DNA of 64,000 nucleotides from Rhodobacteraceae bacterium HTCC2083 (GTDB lineage: Bacteria > Pseudomonadota > Alphaproteobacteria > Rhodobacterales > Rhodobacteraceae): contig DS995276.1 of the NCBI GenBank assembly GCA_000156115.1, forward strand, positions 3,814,620-3,878,619, in the 5' to 3' direction. The translations under genes were made by a program, and so were the position numbers. Shown one piece after another: positions 54,508 to 63,171 of this stretch. The notes beneath the pieces are model-generated. The model saw nothing but the letters and a program-made list of their open reading frames with translations. It searched no databases and was not told the origin of the DNA. Positions within the stretch are counted from its first letter, which is position 1. The number at the start of each line of letters is the position of its first letter.

Positions 54508-54912
54508 ATGTCTGGTCAACTTCCCGATTTCTATTTTCGAGTGCGCGAAAACGGCGCGCTCGTGTTTCGTGTGGATACAGAAAACCGCCAGCGCCGGATC
54601 GAAATGGATCAGATCGCCTCCGTGAACATTCGCAACGGCGAGATAAAACCCCAAGGCGATCGCGAACTCAGCGAGCATGAGTTGGAGGTCATTCAAGACT
54701 GGATGACCGAGCGCACCGCGCTGCTCGCCGAGCGTGACATCGATGATATTTACCGCGCGGTTGATTATTTGAACCTCACCACTCAATGGGCGCAGGCCAA
54801 GGCCAGTGACGAACAGCTTGAAGCGGTGACCGACGATTTGCTGCTTGCCATGCACGACCTACGCTCTGTGCTCGTGCGCAAGAAAGCGGATCGTTTGCTG
54901 AAAGGACGTTAA
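54508..54912 (+). CDS. Conserved hypothetical protein
   Basis: 134 residues, with AGGGG before the ATG. Predicted mixed start (PDFYFRVRENGALVFRVD, strand-like) and charged helices after residue 50 (ELSEHELEVIQDWMTERTALL, split: helix 1; then VDYLNLTTQWAQAKASDEQL). No signal or membrane segment. I do not recognise a domain. It follows the aspartate aminotransferase gene and converges with the MATE gene, overlapping by four bases. Confidence 0.75.
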   Translation: MSGQLPDFYFRVRENGALVFRVDTENRQRRIEMDQIASVNIRNGEIKPQGDRELSEHELEVIQDWMTERTALLAERDIDDIYRAVDYLNLTTQWAQAKASDEQLEAVTDDLLLAMHDLRSVLVRKKADRLLKGR

Positions 54913-56336
54913 GCGCCTTTGAGGGCCAGCTTAGGTCCTAGGCGGAAGAACCGCTCAGTCATCAAAATCGCCGCGACGGCAAGGCCGACAACCAAGCCGC
55001 CCCAGACCCCTGCCCCTTCAAATTGGAACACAAATCCAAGCAGATAACTGCACGGCGCTCCGATGACCCAATAGCTAAAGACAGCGAAGCTCATTGGGAC
55101 TTTGGTATCGCGTAGTCCGCGCAACAGGCCCAAAGCCATAACCTGCGCCGCATCCACCAACTGGAAGATGCCCGCCATCAATAGCAGGAGTGCGCCGATC
55201 TTCATGATCTCTGCACGGTCAGGTTCATCTTTGTCTAGAAATACTGAAATCAGCGGCTCTGGAACGCTTACGAACACCACGATAGTCAGCAGTGCGACAA
55301 GGATCGACATAACAATCACCAGCTTTGCGCCGCGCATCAAATGATCTGGGTCTTTGCGCCCAAGCGCATTTCCCGCACGCACTGTGGCTGCATTCGACAG
55401 GCCGAGGTGGATCATAAACGTCAGGCTCGCCAATTGCAGCGCAACACCATGTGCGGCCAATTGGATCGTGCCTAACCATCCCATCATCAGTGTTGAGGTC
55501 GCAAACAACCCGACTTCGGCTAGGATGGTGAAGCCTATAGGAACACCAAGACGCCCCACCAGAAAGAAGGCCTCCCAATCAGGTTTCCAGAGGCGCGCAA
55601 AAATTTGTTGCTGCGGCAGCGCACGTAGTACGTAGCCCGCGATCACCAAGAGCGACAGGATCTGCACGCCAAGCGACGCAATCGCAGAACCGCGCAAGCC
55701 CAGCTCAGGTGCCCCCCAATTGCCAAAGATCAATGCATAATTGGCAAATCCGTTCACCACCATCGCAATCAGCGTGACCCACAACACGACCTGCGTTCGC
55801 TCAAGCGCAGCAAGGTAGGATTTTAACACCATCACCCCAAGCGCGGGGATCACACCCCAGCCAGCGATCCGCAGATAGGCTTGGGCATCCGCCGCCAGTT
55901 CTGGGTCTTGGCCAAGCACCAGCAAGATACCGCCAGAAAAATAGAACATCGGCATCACGGCAATGGCAAAGACGAAAGACATCCAAAGACCCATGCGCGT
56001 TGTGCGGCGCATCTGGAGGTCGTCATTTTCGGCGTACTGGCTGGCAACCAGTGGCATCACCGCTTGTGCAAAGCCCGACCCAAAGATGAACAGCACGAAG
56101 AAAAACGTGCTAGCCAGCGTGACGGCCGCAAGGCCCTCAACAGAATACCAGCCCATCATGACCGTATCGGTTAGCCCGATAGAAAACTGCGCCAAATGCC
56201 CGCCAATCAGCGGCAAACCAAGCGACATGATCGCTTTTGCGTGCTGGCCATAGGGCATTTGCGTTGATTTCTGGGACTTGTTCATGCGCGTAGCATTGAC
56301 CCAAGCGCGCAAAGGCGGCAAGCGTCGTTTCAACAT
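54909..56336 (-). CDS. MATE-family multidrug efflux pump (NorM-like)
   Basis: 475 residues; the start may be ATG 56336 or ATG 56285. Twelve membrane segments are visible in two related halves. The first helix reads IMSLGLPLIGGHLAQFSIGLTDTVMMGWYS, typical of NorM; the second half has GVPIGFTILAEVGLFATSTLMMGWLG. NorM pumps export cationic drugs or flavins using sodium or proton gradients. Substrate not readable. Confidence 0.9.
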   Translation of the reverse strand: MLKRRLPPLRAWVNATRMNKSQKSTQMPYGQHAKAIMSLGLPLIGGHLAQFSIGLTDTVMMGWYSVEGLAAVTLASTFFFVLFIFGSGFAQAVMPLVASQYAENDDLQMRRTTRMGLWMSFVFAIAVMPMFYFSGGILLVLGQDPELAADAQAYLRIAGWGVIPALGVMVLKSYLAALERTQVVLWVTLIAMVVNGFANYALIFGNWGAPELGLRGSAIASLGVQILSLLVIAGYVLRALPQQQIFARLWKPDWEAFFLVGRLGVPIGFTILAEVGLFATSTLMMGWLGTIQLAAHGVALQLASLTFMIHLGLSNAATVRAGNALGRKDPDHLMRGAKLVIVMSILVALLTIVVFVSVPEPLISVFLDKDEPDRAEIMKIGALLLLMAGIFQLVDAAQVMALGLLRGLRDTKVPMSFAVFSYWVIGAPCSYLLGFVFQFEGAGVWGGLVVGLAVAAILMTERFFRLGPKLALKGA

Positions 56337-56366
56337 TTATTGTACCCCAACACACGAGCCGATCAC

Positions 56367-57017
56367 ATGAGCCAGCCTTTTGAGACATTGATATCCGACG
56401 CGCGCGCCTTTTATGGCGAGCTTGCAAAGAACAATACCCGCGATTGGTTTACAGAGCATAAATCCCGCTACGAAACCCAGTTGAAAAAGCCCGCCAAGAT
56501 GTTGCTTAATGCGGCGGCTCCCAAACTTTCCGGCATGCTGGAACAAACGGTCACGACCAAACTCTTTCGCGCCAATCGTGATGTCCGCTTTTCCAAGGAC
56601 AAGACGCCCTATGCGCTTCATCTTCACATGATGTGGGTACCTCAAGGCGCTGGCACTCAGCCCGTCTATTTCTTTGGAATCGCTGGGGAATACGTACGCA
56701 CAGGTGCGGGCTTGATGAATTTCAACAAAGCCCAGCAAGCCGCTTGGCGCGCATGGGTGAGCGAGCGTGAAGGCGACGCTTTTCAAGCGCGTTTAGATGC
56801 GGCATCGGCGGCGGGCGCGGCCTATGGCAAGCCCGAGTTAAAGCGCATTCCCTCTCCCTTTGACAAAGAGCATCCGCGCGGTGACCTGCTGCGCCGCAAG
56901 TCTTTGGTGCTTTGGAAGGATCTGGACGCGAATGGCTCCAGTGATCTGGTGGGCGCAATTACGCAAAGCTTTGAAACACTCGATCCCGTCATGGATGATC
57001 TGCGCACCTTCTTATAA
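56367..57017 (+). CDS. DUF2461 family protein
   Basis: 216 residues from ATG 56367. The family pattern is FYGELAKNNTRDWFTEHKSRYE, then FRANRDVRFSKDKTPYALHL and YFFGIAGEYVRTGAGLMNF, with the end LDPVMDDLRTFL. Function unknown; widely conserved in bacteria, including Rhodobacterales. It is divergent from the MATE gene. Confidence 0.87.
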   Translation: MSQPFETLISDARAFYGELAKNNTRDWFTEHKSRYETQLKKPAKMLLNAAAPKLSGMLEQTVTTKLFRANRDVRFSKDKTPYALHLHMMWVPQGAGTQPVYFFGIAGEYVRTGAGLMNFNKAQQAAWRAWVSEREGDAFQARLDAASAAGAAYGKPELKRIPSPFDKEHPRGDLLRRKSLVLWKDLDANGSSDLVGAITQSFETLDPVMDDLRTFL

Positions 57018-57110
57018 AGCGACATGCACAACTTCCGTAGCGTATTCCTTGACCCATATGTGAACAACGTCACGATGATCTGATAGAAATCAAATCTGGG
57101 AGTTTTGACA

Positions 57111-58406
57111 ATGAGACATGCAATTGCCGCCGCTGCGGCCGTGCTAACGGTAGGACCTGTTATGGCGGAGAACCGCATTGATACGATCCGCCCCGACGCC
57201 CCCGCGCTCTCAGCTTATGGCGATCATGTCGTCGGTGTGCGCAAGTACGAGCTGACAAATCCCGGCCAGATCGACATATTGAACACGACAGCAGAAAACG
57301 CTCCGACCTATGACCGGCCTTTAACGGTCGAGGTCTGGTATCCAGCAGCAGAAAGCGTTGAGGCTGGCGGCACATATGAAGGCGTGAACCTGCGCGCCGC
57401 CTCGGTGCAAGTCGCGCTAGAAGGGCAAGCAGTCCGTGACGCGGCCCCTGCTTCGGCAGGTAGCTTTCCCCTGATCGTGATCTCGCACGGTTATCCCGGC
57501 AACCGCTTTTTGATGGCGCATTTGGGGGAAAACCTCGCGTCCAAAGGCTATGTTACGGTTTCGATTGATCACACGGACAGCACATATGCGGACCAAAACG
57601 CGTTTGGCTCGACGCTCTTGAACCGCCCCTTGGATCAGGATTTCGTCGTCGAAACATTCGCAGATTTCTCGGCGATCTCACCCGAACTGGCGGCCATCAT
57701 CGACGGCGATACAGTCGGCGTGATCGGTTATTCCATGGGCGGTTACGGCGCGCTGATCTACGGCGGCGCGGGTGTCACGCAGGCATCCACGGAATACGCT
57801 TGGGGTACGCCAAACGGTTTGCTCACACGTCACTTGGCTGGCTCGGACACACACGCGAAAATGCCGAATGACAAGGTAAAAGCGATCATTTCCATCGCGC
57901 CTTGGGGCAAAAACACAGGCTTCTGGGACGCAGACGGTCTCGCTGGTTTCTCCAAACCGCTGATGTTGATGGCCGGCTCTGTCGATGACGTGTCCGTCTA
58001 CTCCGACCTACGCTCCATCTTCACGGAAACTAAAGGCACCAAACGTCATTTGCTCACCTTCGAGAACGCGAACCACAACGCGGGTGCACCGATGCCATCC
58101 CCAGCTGAGGGCTATCAGATGGTCGAGGGCATGGATTTCGCGCCATTTGAGCATTACGCTGATGCGGTTTGGGACAACACGCGCATGAACAACATCGCGC
58201 AGCATTTCGCGACGGCGTTCATGGATATGCACCTGAAAAGCGATGACAGCAAAGCCGCATATCTTGATTTAATCGAGAATGCAGCAGAAGGCGTCACAGC
58301 GCTTGATGATGCAGGCAAGCAAACGGGCGCGCATACATATTGGGAAGGCTTCCCAGCGCGCACGGCGGCGGGTCTGAAGTTTGAAACACTTGACGCTGGC
58401 AACTAA
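57111..58406 (+). CDS. Exported alpha/beta hydrolase (dienelactone hydrolase/PAF-acetylhydrolase-like)
   Basis: 431 residues from ATG 57111, with GGGAG upstream. A signal peptide (MRHAIAAAAAVLTVGPVMA) directs it to the periplasm. The alpha/beta-hydrolase core shows the oxyanion region LIVISHGYPGNRF, nucleophile Ser in VIGYSMGGYGALI and a probable catalytic His in FENANHNAGAP. The carbonyl-ester substrate is unknown. It is followed closely by a second hydrolase gene on the same strand. Confidence 0.87.
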   Translation: MRHAIAAAAAVLTVGPVMAENRIDTIRPDAPALSAYGDHVVGVRKYELTNPGQIDILNTTAENAPTYDRPLTVEVWYPAAESVEAGGTYEGVNLRAASVQVALEGQAVRDAAPASAGSFPLIVISHGYPGNRFLMAHLGENLASKGYVTVSIDHTDSTYADQNAFGSTLLNRPLDQDFVVETFADFSAISPELAAIIDGDTVGVIGYSMGGYGALIYGGAGVTQASTEYAWGTPNGLLTRHLAGSDTHAKMPNDKVKAIISIAPWGKNTGFWDADGLAGFSKPLMLMAGSVDDVSVYSDLRSIFTETKGTKRHLLTFENANHNAGAPMPSPAEGYQMVEGMDFAPFEHYADAVWDNTRMNNIAQHFATAFMDMHLKSDDSKAAYLDLIENAAEGVTALDDAGKQTGAHTYWEGFPARTAAGLKFETLDAGN

Positions 58407-58431
58407 ACGTTAACGACAAAGGGAGCGCCCC

Positions 58432-59304
58432 ATGCATCCGCGTTGGTTTACCTTAAACGGTCAAGACTTCTTCGCACGCACATGGGGCGATCCGTCACTG
58501 CCACCCTTGCTCATGCTGCACGGCTTTCCCGAATATTCTGGCGCGTGGGAGGAAGTGGCCCAAGAGCTATGCGATCGCTTCTACTGCATTGCCCCCGATC
58601 AACGCGGATATGGACAAAGCTATTGCCCTGATGGGGTTGAGAATTACCGCACCGGGGTTCTCGCCTCTGACATGGCGACTTTGGCTGCCGAGTTGGGTGC
58701 GCCTGTGACTGTGATGGGCCATGATTGGGGGGCGTCCGTTGCCTATGGTTTGGCAATGTTCTTCCCTGATGTGGTGGCGCGTTTGATCATCGTGAACGGC
58801 GTACATCCTGTGCCGTTTCAAAAAGCGATGGCGGCGGGAGGTGCGCAATCGGAGGCCTCGCAATATATCAATGCTTTGCGCCGCGAAGGGTCGGAAGAGT
58901 ATCTGGCCCGCGATGACTTCAGCAAGCTTTTACAGCTTTTCTCAGCGCATATGGATTTGAGTTGGCTCACAGGTGAGAAGTTGGCGGCATACAAGGTTGA
59001 GTGGGGCCGTGAGGGCCGTTTGAAGGCGATGATCAACTGGTACCGCGCGTCGACTTTGGTGGTGGCCGACCCTGGTGTTCCTGTCGATTTGCCTCAAATC
59101 GACACATCGCGATTGCATGTCGCCTGCCCTCATTTACTGATCTGGGGTATGGACGACACCGCGCTCTTGCCAGTCTCGCGCAAAGGATTGGAAGAGTTCG
59201 CGAAGGATCTGACGATTCAAGAGATCAAAAACGCAGATCATTGGCTTTTGCGTCAAAAAGCTGATGAAGTGGCGCAGATCATCCGCAATTGGATGTCGCA
59301 ATAA
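58432..59304 (+). CDS. Alpha/beta hydrolase, epoxide hydrolase-like
   Basis: 290 residues. HGFPEYSGAWEEV (HGxP motif) and the nucleophile elbow VMGHDWGASVAYG, with Asp as nucleophile, indicate an epoxide hydrolase or haloalkane dehalogenase-type enzyme rather than an esterase. Other sites: DQRGYGQS, LLIWGMDDTALLP and the catalytic His in NADHWLLRQ. Substrate unknown. Confidence 0.88.
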   Translation: MHPRWFTLNGQDFFARTWGDPSLPPLLMLHGFPEYSGAWEEVAQELCDRFYCIAPDQRGYGQSYCPDGVENYRTGVLASDMATLAAELGAPVTVMGHDWGASVAYGLAMFFPDVVARLIIVNGVHPVPFQKAMAAGGAQSEASQYINALRREGSEEYLARDDFSKLLQLFSAHMDLSWLTGEKLAAYKVEWGREGRLKAMINWYRASTLVVADPGVPVDLPQIDTSRLHVACPHLLIWGMDDTALLPVSRKGLEEFAKDLTIQEIKNADHWLLRQKADEVAQIIRNWMSQ

Positions 59305-59314
59305 GGTCGGCTCA

Positions 59315-59925
59315 ATGCACGTGCTGACCATCCTCGACCACCCAAACCCAAAATCCTTCACTGCCGCTGCCGCAGAGCATTTCATGCAAGGTGCACAAGC
59401 CGGGGGTCACCCGGTTGAACTCGCTGATTTGAACGCGGAAGGCTTTAATCCACTTTGTGGGCAATGGCGAACTTAGAGGGCACCTCCGAACAAGCCGACC
59501 TCGTAAAAGAACAAACCCGCATCGCCCGCGCGGACGCGATTTGCCTTATGTTTCCATTGTTTTAGTGGGGCATGCCGTCGATGATGAAAGGCTGGGTCGA
59601 TCGCGTTTGGACATGGGGCTGGGCTTGCGATCAACTCGACGATCTTGATGTGTCCTTGCAACGCCCCCGCTCCGACCTGTTTCTCCCTCCCCCCGCAGGC
59701 GAGCGTTCTGATGAAATGGAAGAGCGAGGTTACACAAAAGCGCTGGAGACCGACTGGATCGACGGCACATTCGGCTATTTTGGCTTTTCGCCGCGTAAGC
59801 TTGAATTGCTGAACGGCTCGACAGGATCGCTGGAGCGACGCAAGGGGTTGTTGGAGCGGAGTTATCGCGCGGGACTTGAATTGGCAGAGCCGCAGTTAAG
59901 ACTTATTGGATCTTGCTCATTCTAA
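59315..59925 (+). pseudogene. Broken NAD(P)H quinone oxidoreductase gene (flavodoxin fold)
   Basis: The first frame begins at 59315 with MHVLTILDHPNPKSFTAAAAEHF, a NQO1/KefF-type start, and runs out at 59476. Homology continues in another frame, EQADLVKEQTRIARADAICLMFPLF, reaches an in-frame TAG at 59563-59565 where Trp is expected, then resumes with WGMPSMMKGWVDRVWTWGW to 59925. One frameshift near 59460 and one nonsense change make it non-functional. It lies 10 bases after the epoxide-hydrolase-like gene. Confidence 0.85.
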
Positions 59926-60373
59926 TGGAAAGCAGTTCTTTGCCGCCTCGAGTCTTCCATGGTTCAGACCGAAGTTCGACGTACCCATGAGCTTTATAGA
60001 ATGGCACTGCCGATAAGGCTGCATCCAAAAAAATCAGCGTTGAATGTTCAGAATAAATGTCATCTTCAACTTTATTCAACAGTTGCGTTCCGATGCCCTG
60101 TCTTGCTTTTTCTGGGTCAACGAAAAGGCCAACAATCTCGTTGTGAACATACGAAGAAAAACCAACAATCTCATCGCCTGAAACTGCAACAATGAAGCGT
60201 TCACCTCGGTCCATAGCAGACCGATACCCCTTCAAAACCAGTCCGTGCGCCCAACTTTCGCATTCTTCACAGGTATAGGCTTCACGTCCCAGATTGATGA
60301 TTGATTTTCGGTGAATATCCAAAAGTTTGTTTGCATCTGAGGGGTAGCCCGACCTAAATTTTATTTCCTTCAT
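59903..60373 (-). CDS. GNAT-family N-acetyltransferase
   Basis: 156 residues. The acetyl-CoA-binding motif reads LFVDPEKARQGIGTQLLNKVE, followed by AVPFYKAHGYVE. It transfers an acetyl group to an amine of unknown identity. It overlaps the end of the quinone reductase pseudogene on the opposite strand, as expected after decay of that gene. It is visibly AT-richer than its neighbours. Confidence 0.88.
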   Translation of the reverse strand: MKEIKFRSGYPSDANKLLDIHRKSIINLGREAYTCEECESWAHGLVLKGYRSAMDRGERFIVAVSGDEIVGFSSYVHNEIVGLFVDPEKARQGIGTQLLNKVEDDIYSEHSTLIFLDAALSAVPFYKAHGYVELRSEPWKTRGGKELLSIRMSKIQ

Positions 60374-60459
60374 GACAACGACTCACCAATCATGCTTTCG
60401 GCCTAAAGGTGAATTCACACACACCACCTCCGTCCTACTGTGAATCCCACAGCCAAAGC

Positions 60460-61068
60460 TCACCGATGCCCCCAATCCTCTGGATCATCCGAATTATTCG
60501 GCGACAACCCAATAATATCCCCATCCGTATTCACTCCTAGCCCCAGAACCGTGCGGTTGGCGTAGCAGAAATACGCGGTGACTTGGTTAATCTCTAAAAT
60601 CTCACCATCATCGAGACCCGCTTCACGCAACGCTTCAACATCGCTCTCAACCATCGCGGCAGGCTCAGCCGTCAGCTTGCGCGCATACCCCATCCCCGCA
60701 ATCTCGCGCGCGTCCAGTGGCGCATTCACGACCCGATCCGCTTTAATTGCCGCGCGCAAAGCATCTGAACGCCCATCATCCCCAACCAACCGACGCATCC
60801 CTTGGAAATGATGCTCCACACAATAATGACAGCCATTCAAGGACGAAACATAGACCCCAATGCACTCCAAATACCACTTGGGCAGCATGTTACCTGTATG
60901 GTGCAGACAGTATTTGTACATCGCCATATGCCCCTCCATCGAGTGGGGGCGCAACGAGTGGGATATCATGATGTTATCCACGTTATTGTCCGGCCCCTTC
61001 ACCCGATCATAGAGCTTGCGCAACTTGCCCTTCGAGGCCTCGTAACTGATTATGTTGATCCAAGTCAT
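60460..61068 (-). CDS. AhpD-like peroxidase-related protein (carboxymuconolactone decarboxylase fold)
   Basis: 202 residues from ATG 61068, with GGGAG nine bases upstream; an ATG at 61074 is close. The active site is NGCHYCVEHHFQGM (C80-x-x-C83-x-x-H86), the AhpD redox pair. Another family pattern is VNAPLDAREIAGMGYARKLT. AhpD reduces peroxiredoxin through a CxxC pair. The last 35 residues form a polar tail. It is divergent from parE. Confidence 0.88.
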   Translation of the reverse strand: MTWINIISYEASKGKLRKLYDRVKGPDNNVDNIMISHSLRPHSMEGHMAMYKYCLHHTGNMLPKWYLECIGVYVSSLNGCHYCVEHHFQGMRRLVGDDGRSDALRAAIKADRVVNAPLDAREIAGMGYARKLTAEPAAMVESDVEALREAGLDDGEILEINQVTAYFCYANRTVLGLGVNTDGDIIGLSPNNSDDPEDWGHR

Positions 61069-61205
61069 CCCCATCGTCTCCCGTTTGATCTGCTGCTCAA
61101 ACACTGGCGAAAGCGCTACTTAAGATCAAGGAACACATCTTCCCCCCCTGCCCGCGCTCTGTCATAGTGAGCGCCAACACTCGCACCAAGAAGAGCAGGC
61201 CCCCC

Positions 61206-63161
61206 ATGAGCGATCTTTTGACCGGCGCAGAGCCGACTGACTACGATGCGTCCTCTATTGAGGTGCTTGAGGGTCTGGAACCCGTGCGCAAGCGTCCCGG
61301 CATGTATATCGGCGGCACGGATGAGCGCGCATTGCATCACTTGGTGGCAGAGGTGCTCGACAACTCCATGGACGAAGCCGTCGCGGGGCACGCGAGCCGG
61401 ATTGAGGTGGAGTTGCTCAGCGATTATTCCATGGTGATTAAAGACAATGGACGCGGCATTCCGATTGATCCGCACCCCAAGTTTCCTGACAAATCAGCGC
61501 TTGAGGTAATCCTGTGTACGCTACACGCGGGCGGTAAATTCTCGGGTGATGCATATGAGACATCGGGTGGTTTGCACGGGGTTGGTGCGTCGGTTGTGAA
61601 CGCTCTGTCGGATTCGATGGTCGTGCAGGTCGCGCGCAACAAAGAGCTTTACGAGCAACGCTTCTCTCGCGGTATCCCTCTGGGACCAGTAGAGAAGGTC
61701 GGCGCAGCCCCAAACCGACGCGGCACAACTGTGACCTTCCACGCGGACGAGCAAATCTTCGGCTCTCACCGCTTTAAGCCCGCGCGTCTGTTCAAATCCA
61801 TCCGCTCCAAAGCCTACCTGTTTTCCGGCGTGGAAATCCGTTGGAAATCCGAAATCGACGATGGCGAAACACCCACAACTGCGACCTTCCACTTCCCCGG
61901 CGGTCTCGCCGACTACCTCACGGAATCGCTCGGCTCCGCTTCCACATACGCCGACAAACCCTTCGCGTGGGTCGTAGACTTCAAGGAGAAGTTCAACGCG
62001 CCGGGCAAGGTCGAATGGGCAATCAACTGGACGCCCTCGCGCGATGGCTTCATTCAGTCCTATTGTAACACCGTCCCCACACCCGAGGGCGGCACCCATG
62101 AGGCGGGCTTTTGGGCCGCAATCCTCAAAGGCATCCGCGCGTATGGCGAGCTGTCAAACAACAAAAAAGCCGCATCCATTACACGCGATGATTTGGTGAC
62201 GGGTGGCTGTGCTTTAGTGTCCTGCTTCATCCGTGAGCCCGAATTTGTGGGCCAAACCAAAGATCGCCTCGCCACTGTTGAAGCGCAGAAGTTCGTTGAA
62301 GGCGCGGTGCGCGATCACTTTGACAACTGGCTGGCGGCGGATACGAAATCCGCTGGTGCGATCCTCGATTTCCTTGTGCTGCGCGCAGAGGAACGCCTGC
62401 GCCGCCGTCAGGAAAAAGAGACCGCGCGCAAGTCAGCGACGAAGAAACTGCGTCTCCCCGGCAAGCTCGTCGATTGCTCCAATTCCAACCGTGAGGGCAC
62501 AGAGCTGTTCATCGTCGAGGGCGATTCAGCGGGGGGTAGCGCCAAGATGGGGCGCAATCGCAAAACGCAGGCGCTTTTGCCGCTCAAGGGTAAGATTTTG
62601 AACGTGCTCGGTGCGGCCTCTGGCAAGATCGGCACGAACCAAGAGATCAACGACCTGACCCAAGCGCTTGGCGTTGGTTTGGGCACCAAATTCAACGTCG
62701 ATGATCTGCGCTATGAAAAGGTCATCATCATGACCGATGCGGACGTCGACGGCGCGCATATTGCGGCGCTTTTGATGACCTTCTTCTTCTCGCAAATGCG
62801 CCCGATGATTGATGCGGGGCACTTGTATCTCGCTTGCCCACCCCTGTTCCGCCTCACCCAAGGGGCCAATCGGGTCTACTGCCTTGATGAGGCGGAAAAA
62901 AAGTATCACCTAGAAAAAGGTCTAGGCGGTCGCGGCAAGATCGACGTGTCCCGCTTTAAGGGTCTGGGCGAAATGGACGCGAAGGATCTGAAAGACACGA
63001 CGATGAACCCTGAGACCCGCAAGCTGATCCGCGTGACGATTGACGAGGATGAACCGGGCGAAACAGGCGATCTGGTGGAGCGTTTGATGGGCAAGAAGCC
63101 TGAGAAGCGGTTTGAGTACATTCAGGAAAATGCTCAGTTTGTTGAAGAGCTAGACGTATGA
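61206..63161 (+). CDS. parE: DNA topoisomerase IV subunit B
   Basis: 651 residues from ATG 61206; a GTG at 61167 would add 13 residues. The GHKL ATPase has EVLDNSMDEA, DNGRGIP and GGLHGVGASVVNALS. The TOPRIM domain has VEGDSAGGSAKMGRN, PLKGKILNV and MTDADVDGAHI. The length fits ParE rather than the longer GyrB. With ParC it decatenates daughter chromosomes. It is a core gene. Confidence 0.94.
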   Translation: MSDLLTGAEPTDYDASSIEVLEGLEPVRKRPGMYIGGTDERALHHLVAEVLDNSMDEAVAGHASRIEVELLSDYSMVIKDNGRGIPIDPHPKFPDKSALEVILCTLHAGGKFSGDAYETSGGLHGVGASVVNALSDSMVVQVARNKELYEQRFSRGIPLGPVEKVGAAPNRRGTTVTFHADEQIFGSHRFKPARLFKSIRSKAYLFSGVEIRWKSEIDDGETPTTATFHFPGGLADYLTESLGSASTYADKPFAWVVDFKEKFNAPGKVEWAINWTPSRDGFIQSYCNTVPTPEGGTHEAGFWAAILKGIRAYGELSNNKKAASITRDDLVTGGCALVSCFIREPEFVGQTKDRLATVEAQKFVEGAVRDHFDNWLAADTKSAGAILDFLVLRAEERLRRRQEKETARKSATKKLRLPGKLVDCSNSNREGTELFIVEGDSAGGSAKMGRNRKTQALLPLKGKILNVLGAASGKIGTNQEINDLTQALGVGLGTKFNVDDLRYEKVIIMTDADVDGAHIAALLMTFFFSQMRPMIDAGHLYLACPPLFRLTQGANRVYCLDEAEKKYHLEKGLGGRGKIDVSRFKGLGEMDAKDLKDTTMNPETRKLIRVTIDEDEPGETGDLVERLMGKKPEKRFEYIQENAQFVEELDV

Positions 63162-63171
63162 GGAAAAACTG

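Noticed and set aside
61521-62099. 192-codon minus-strand frame inside parE
   Set aside because: ParE is certain on the plus strand and the opposite frame has no recognisable domain.
61206-63161. Call as gyrB
   Set aside because: Length of about 650 residues and absence of a C-terminal insertion fit ParE better.
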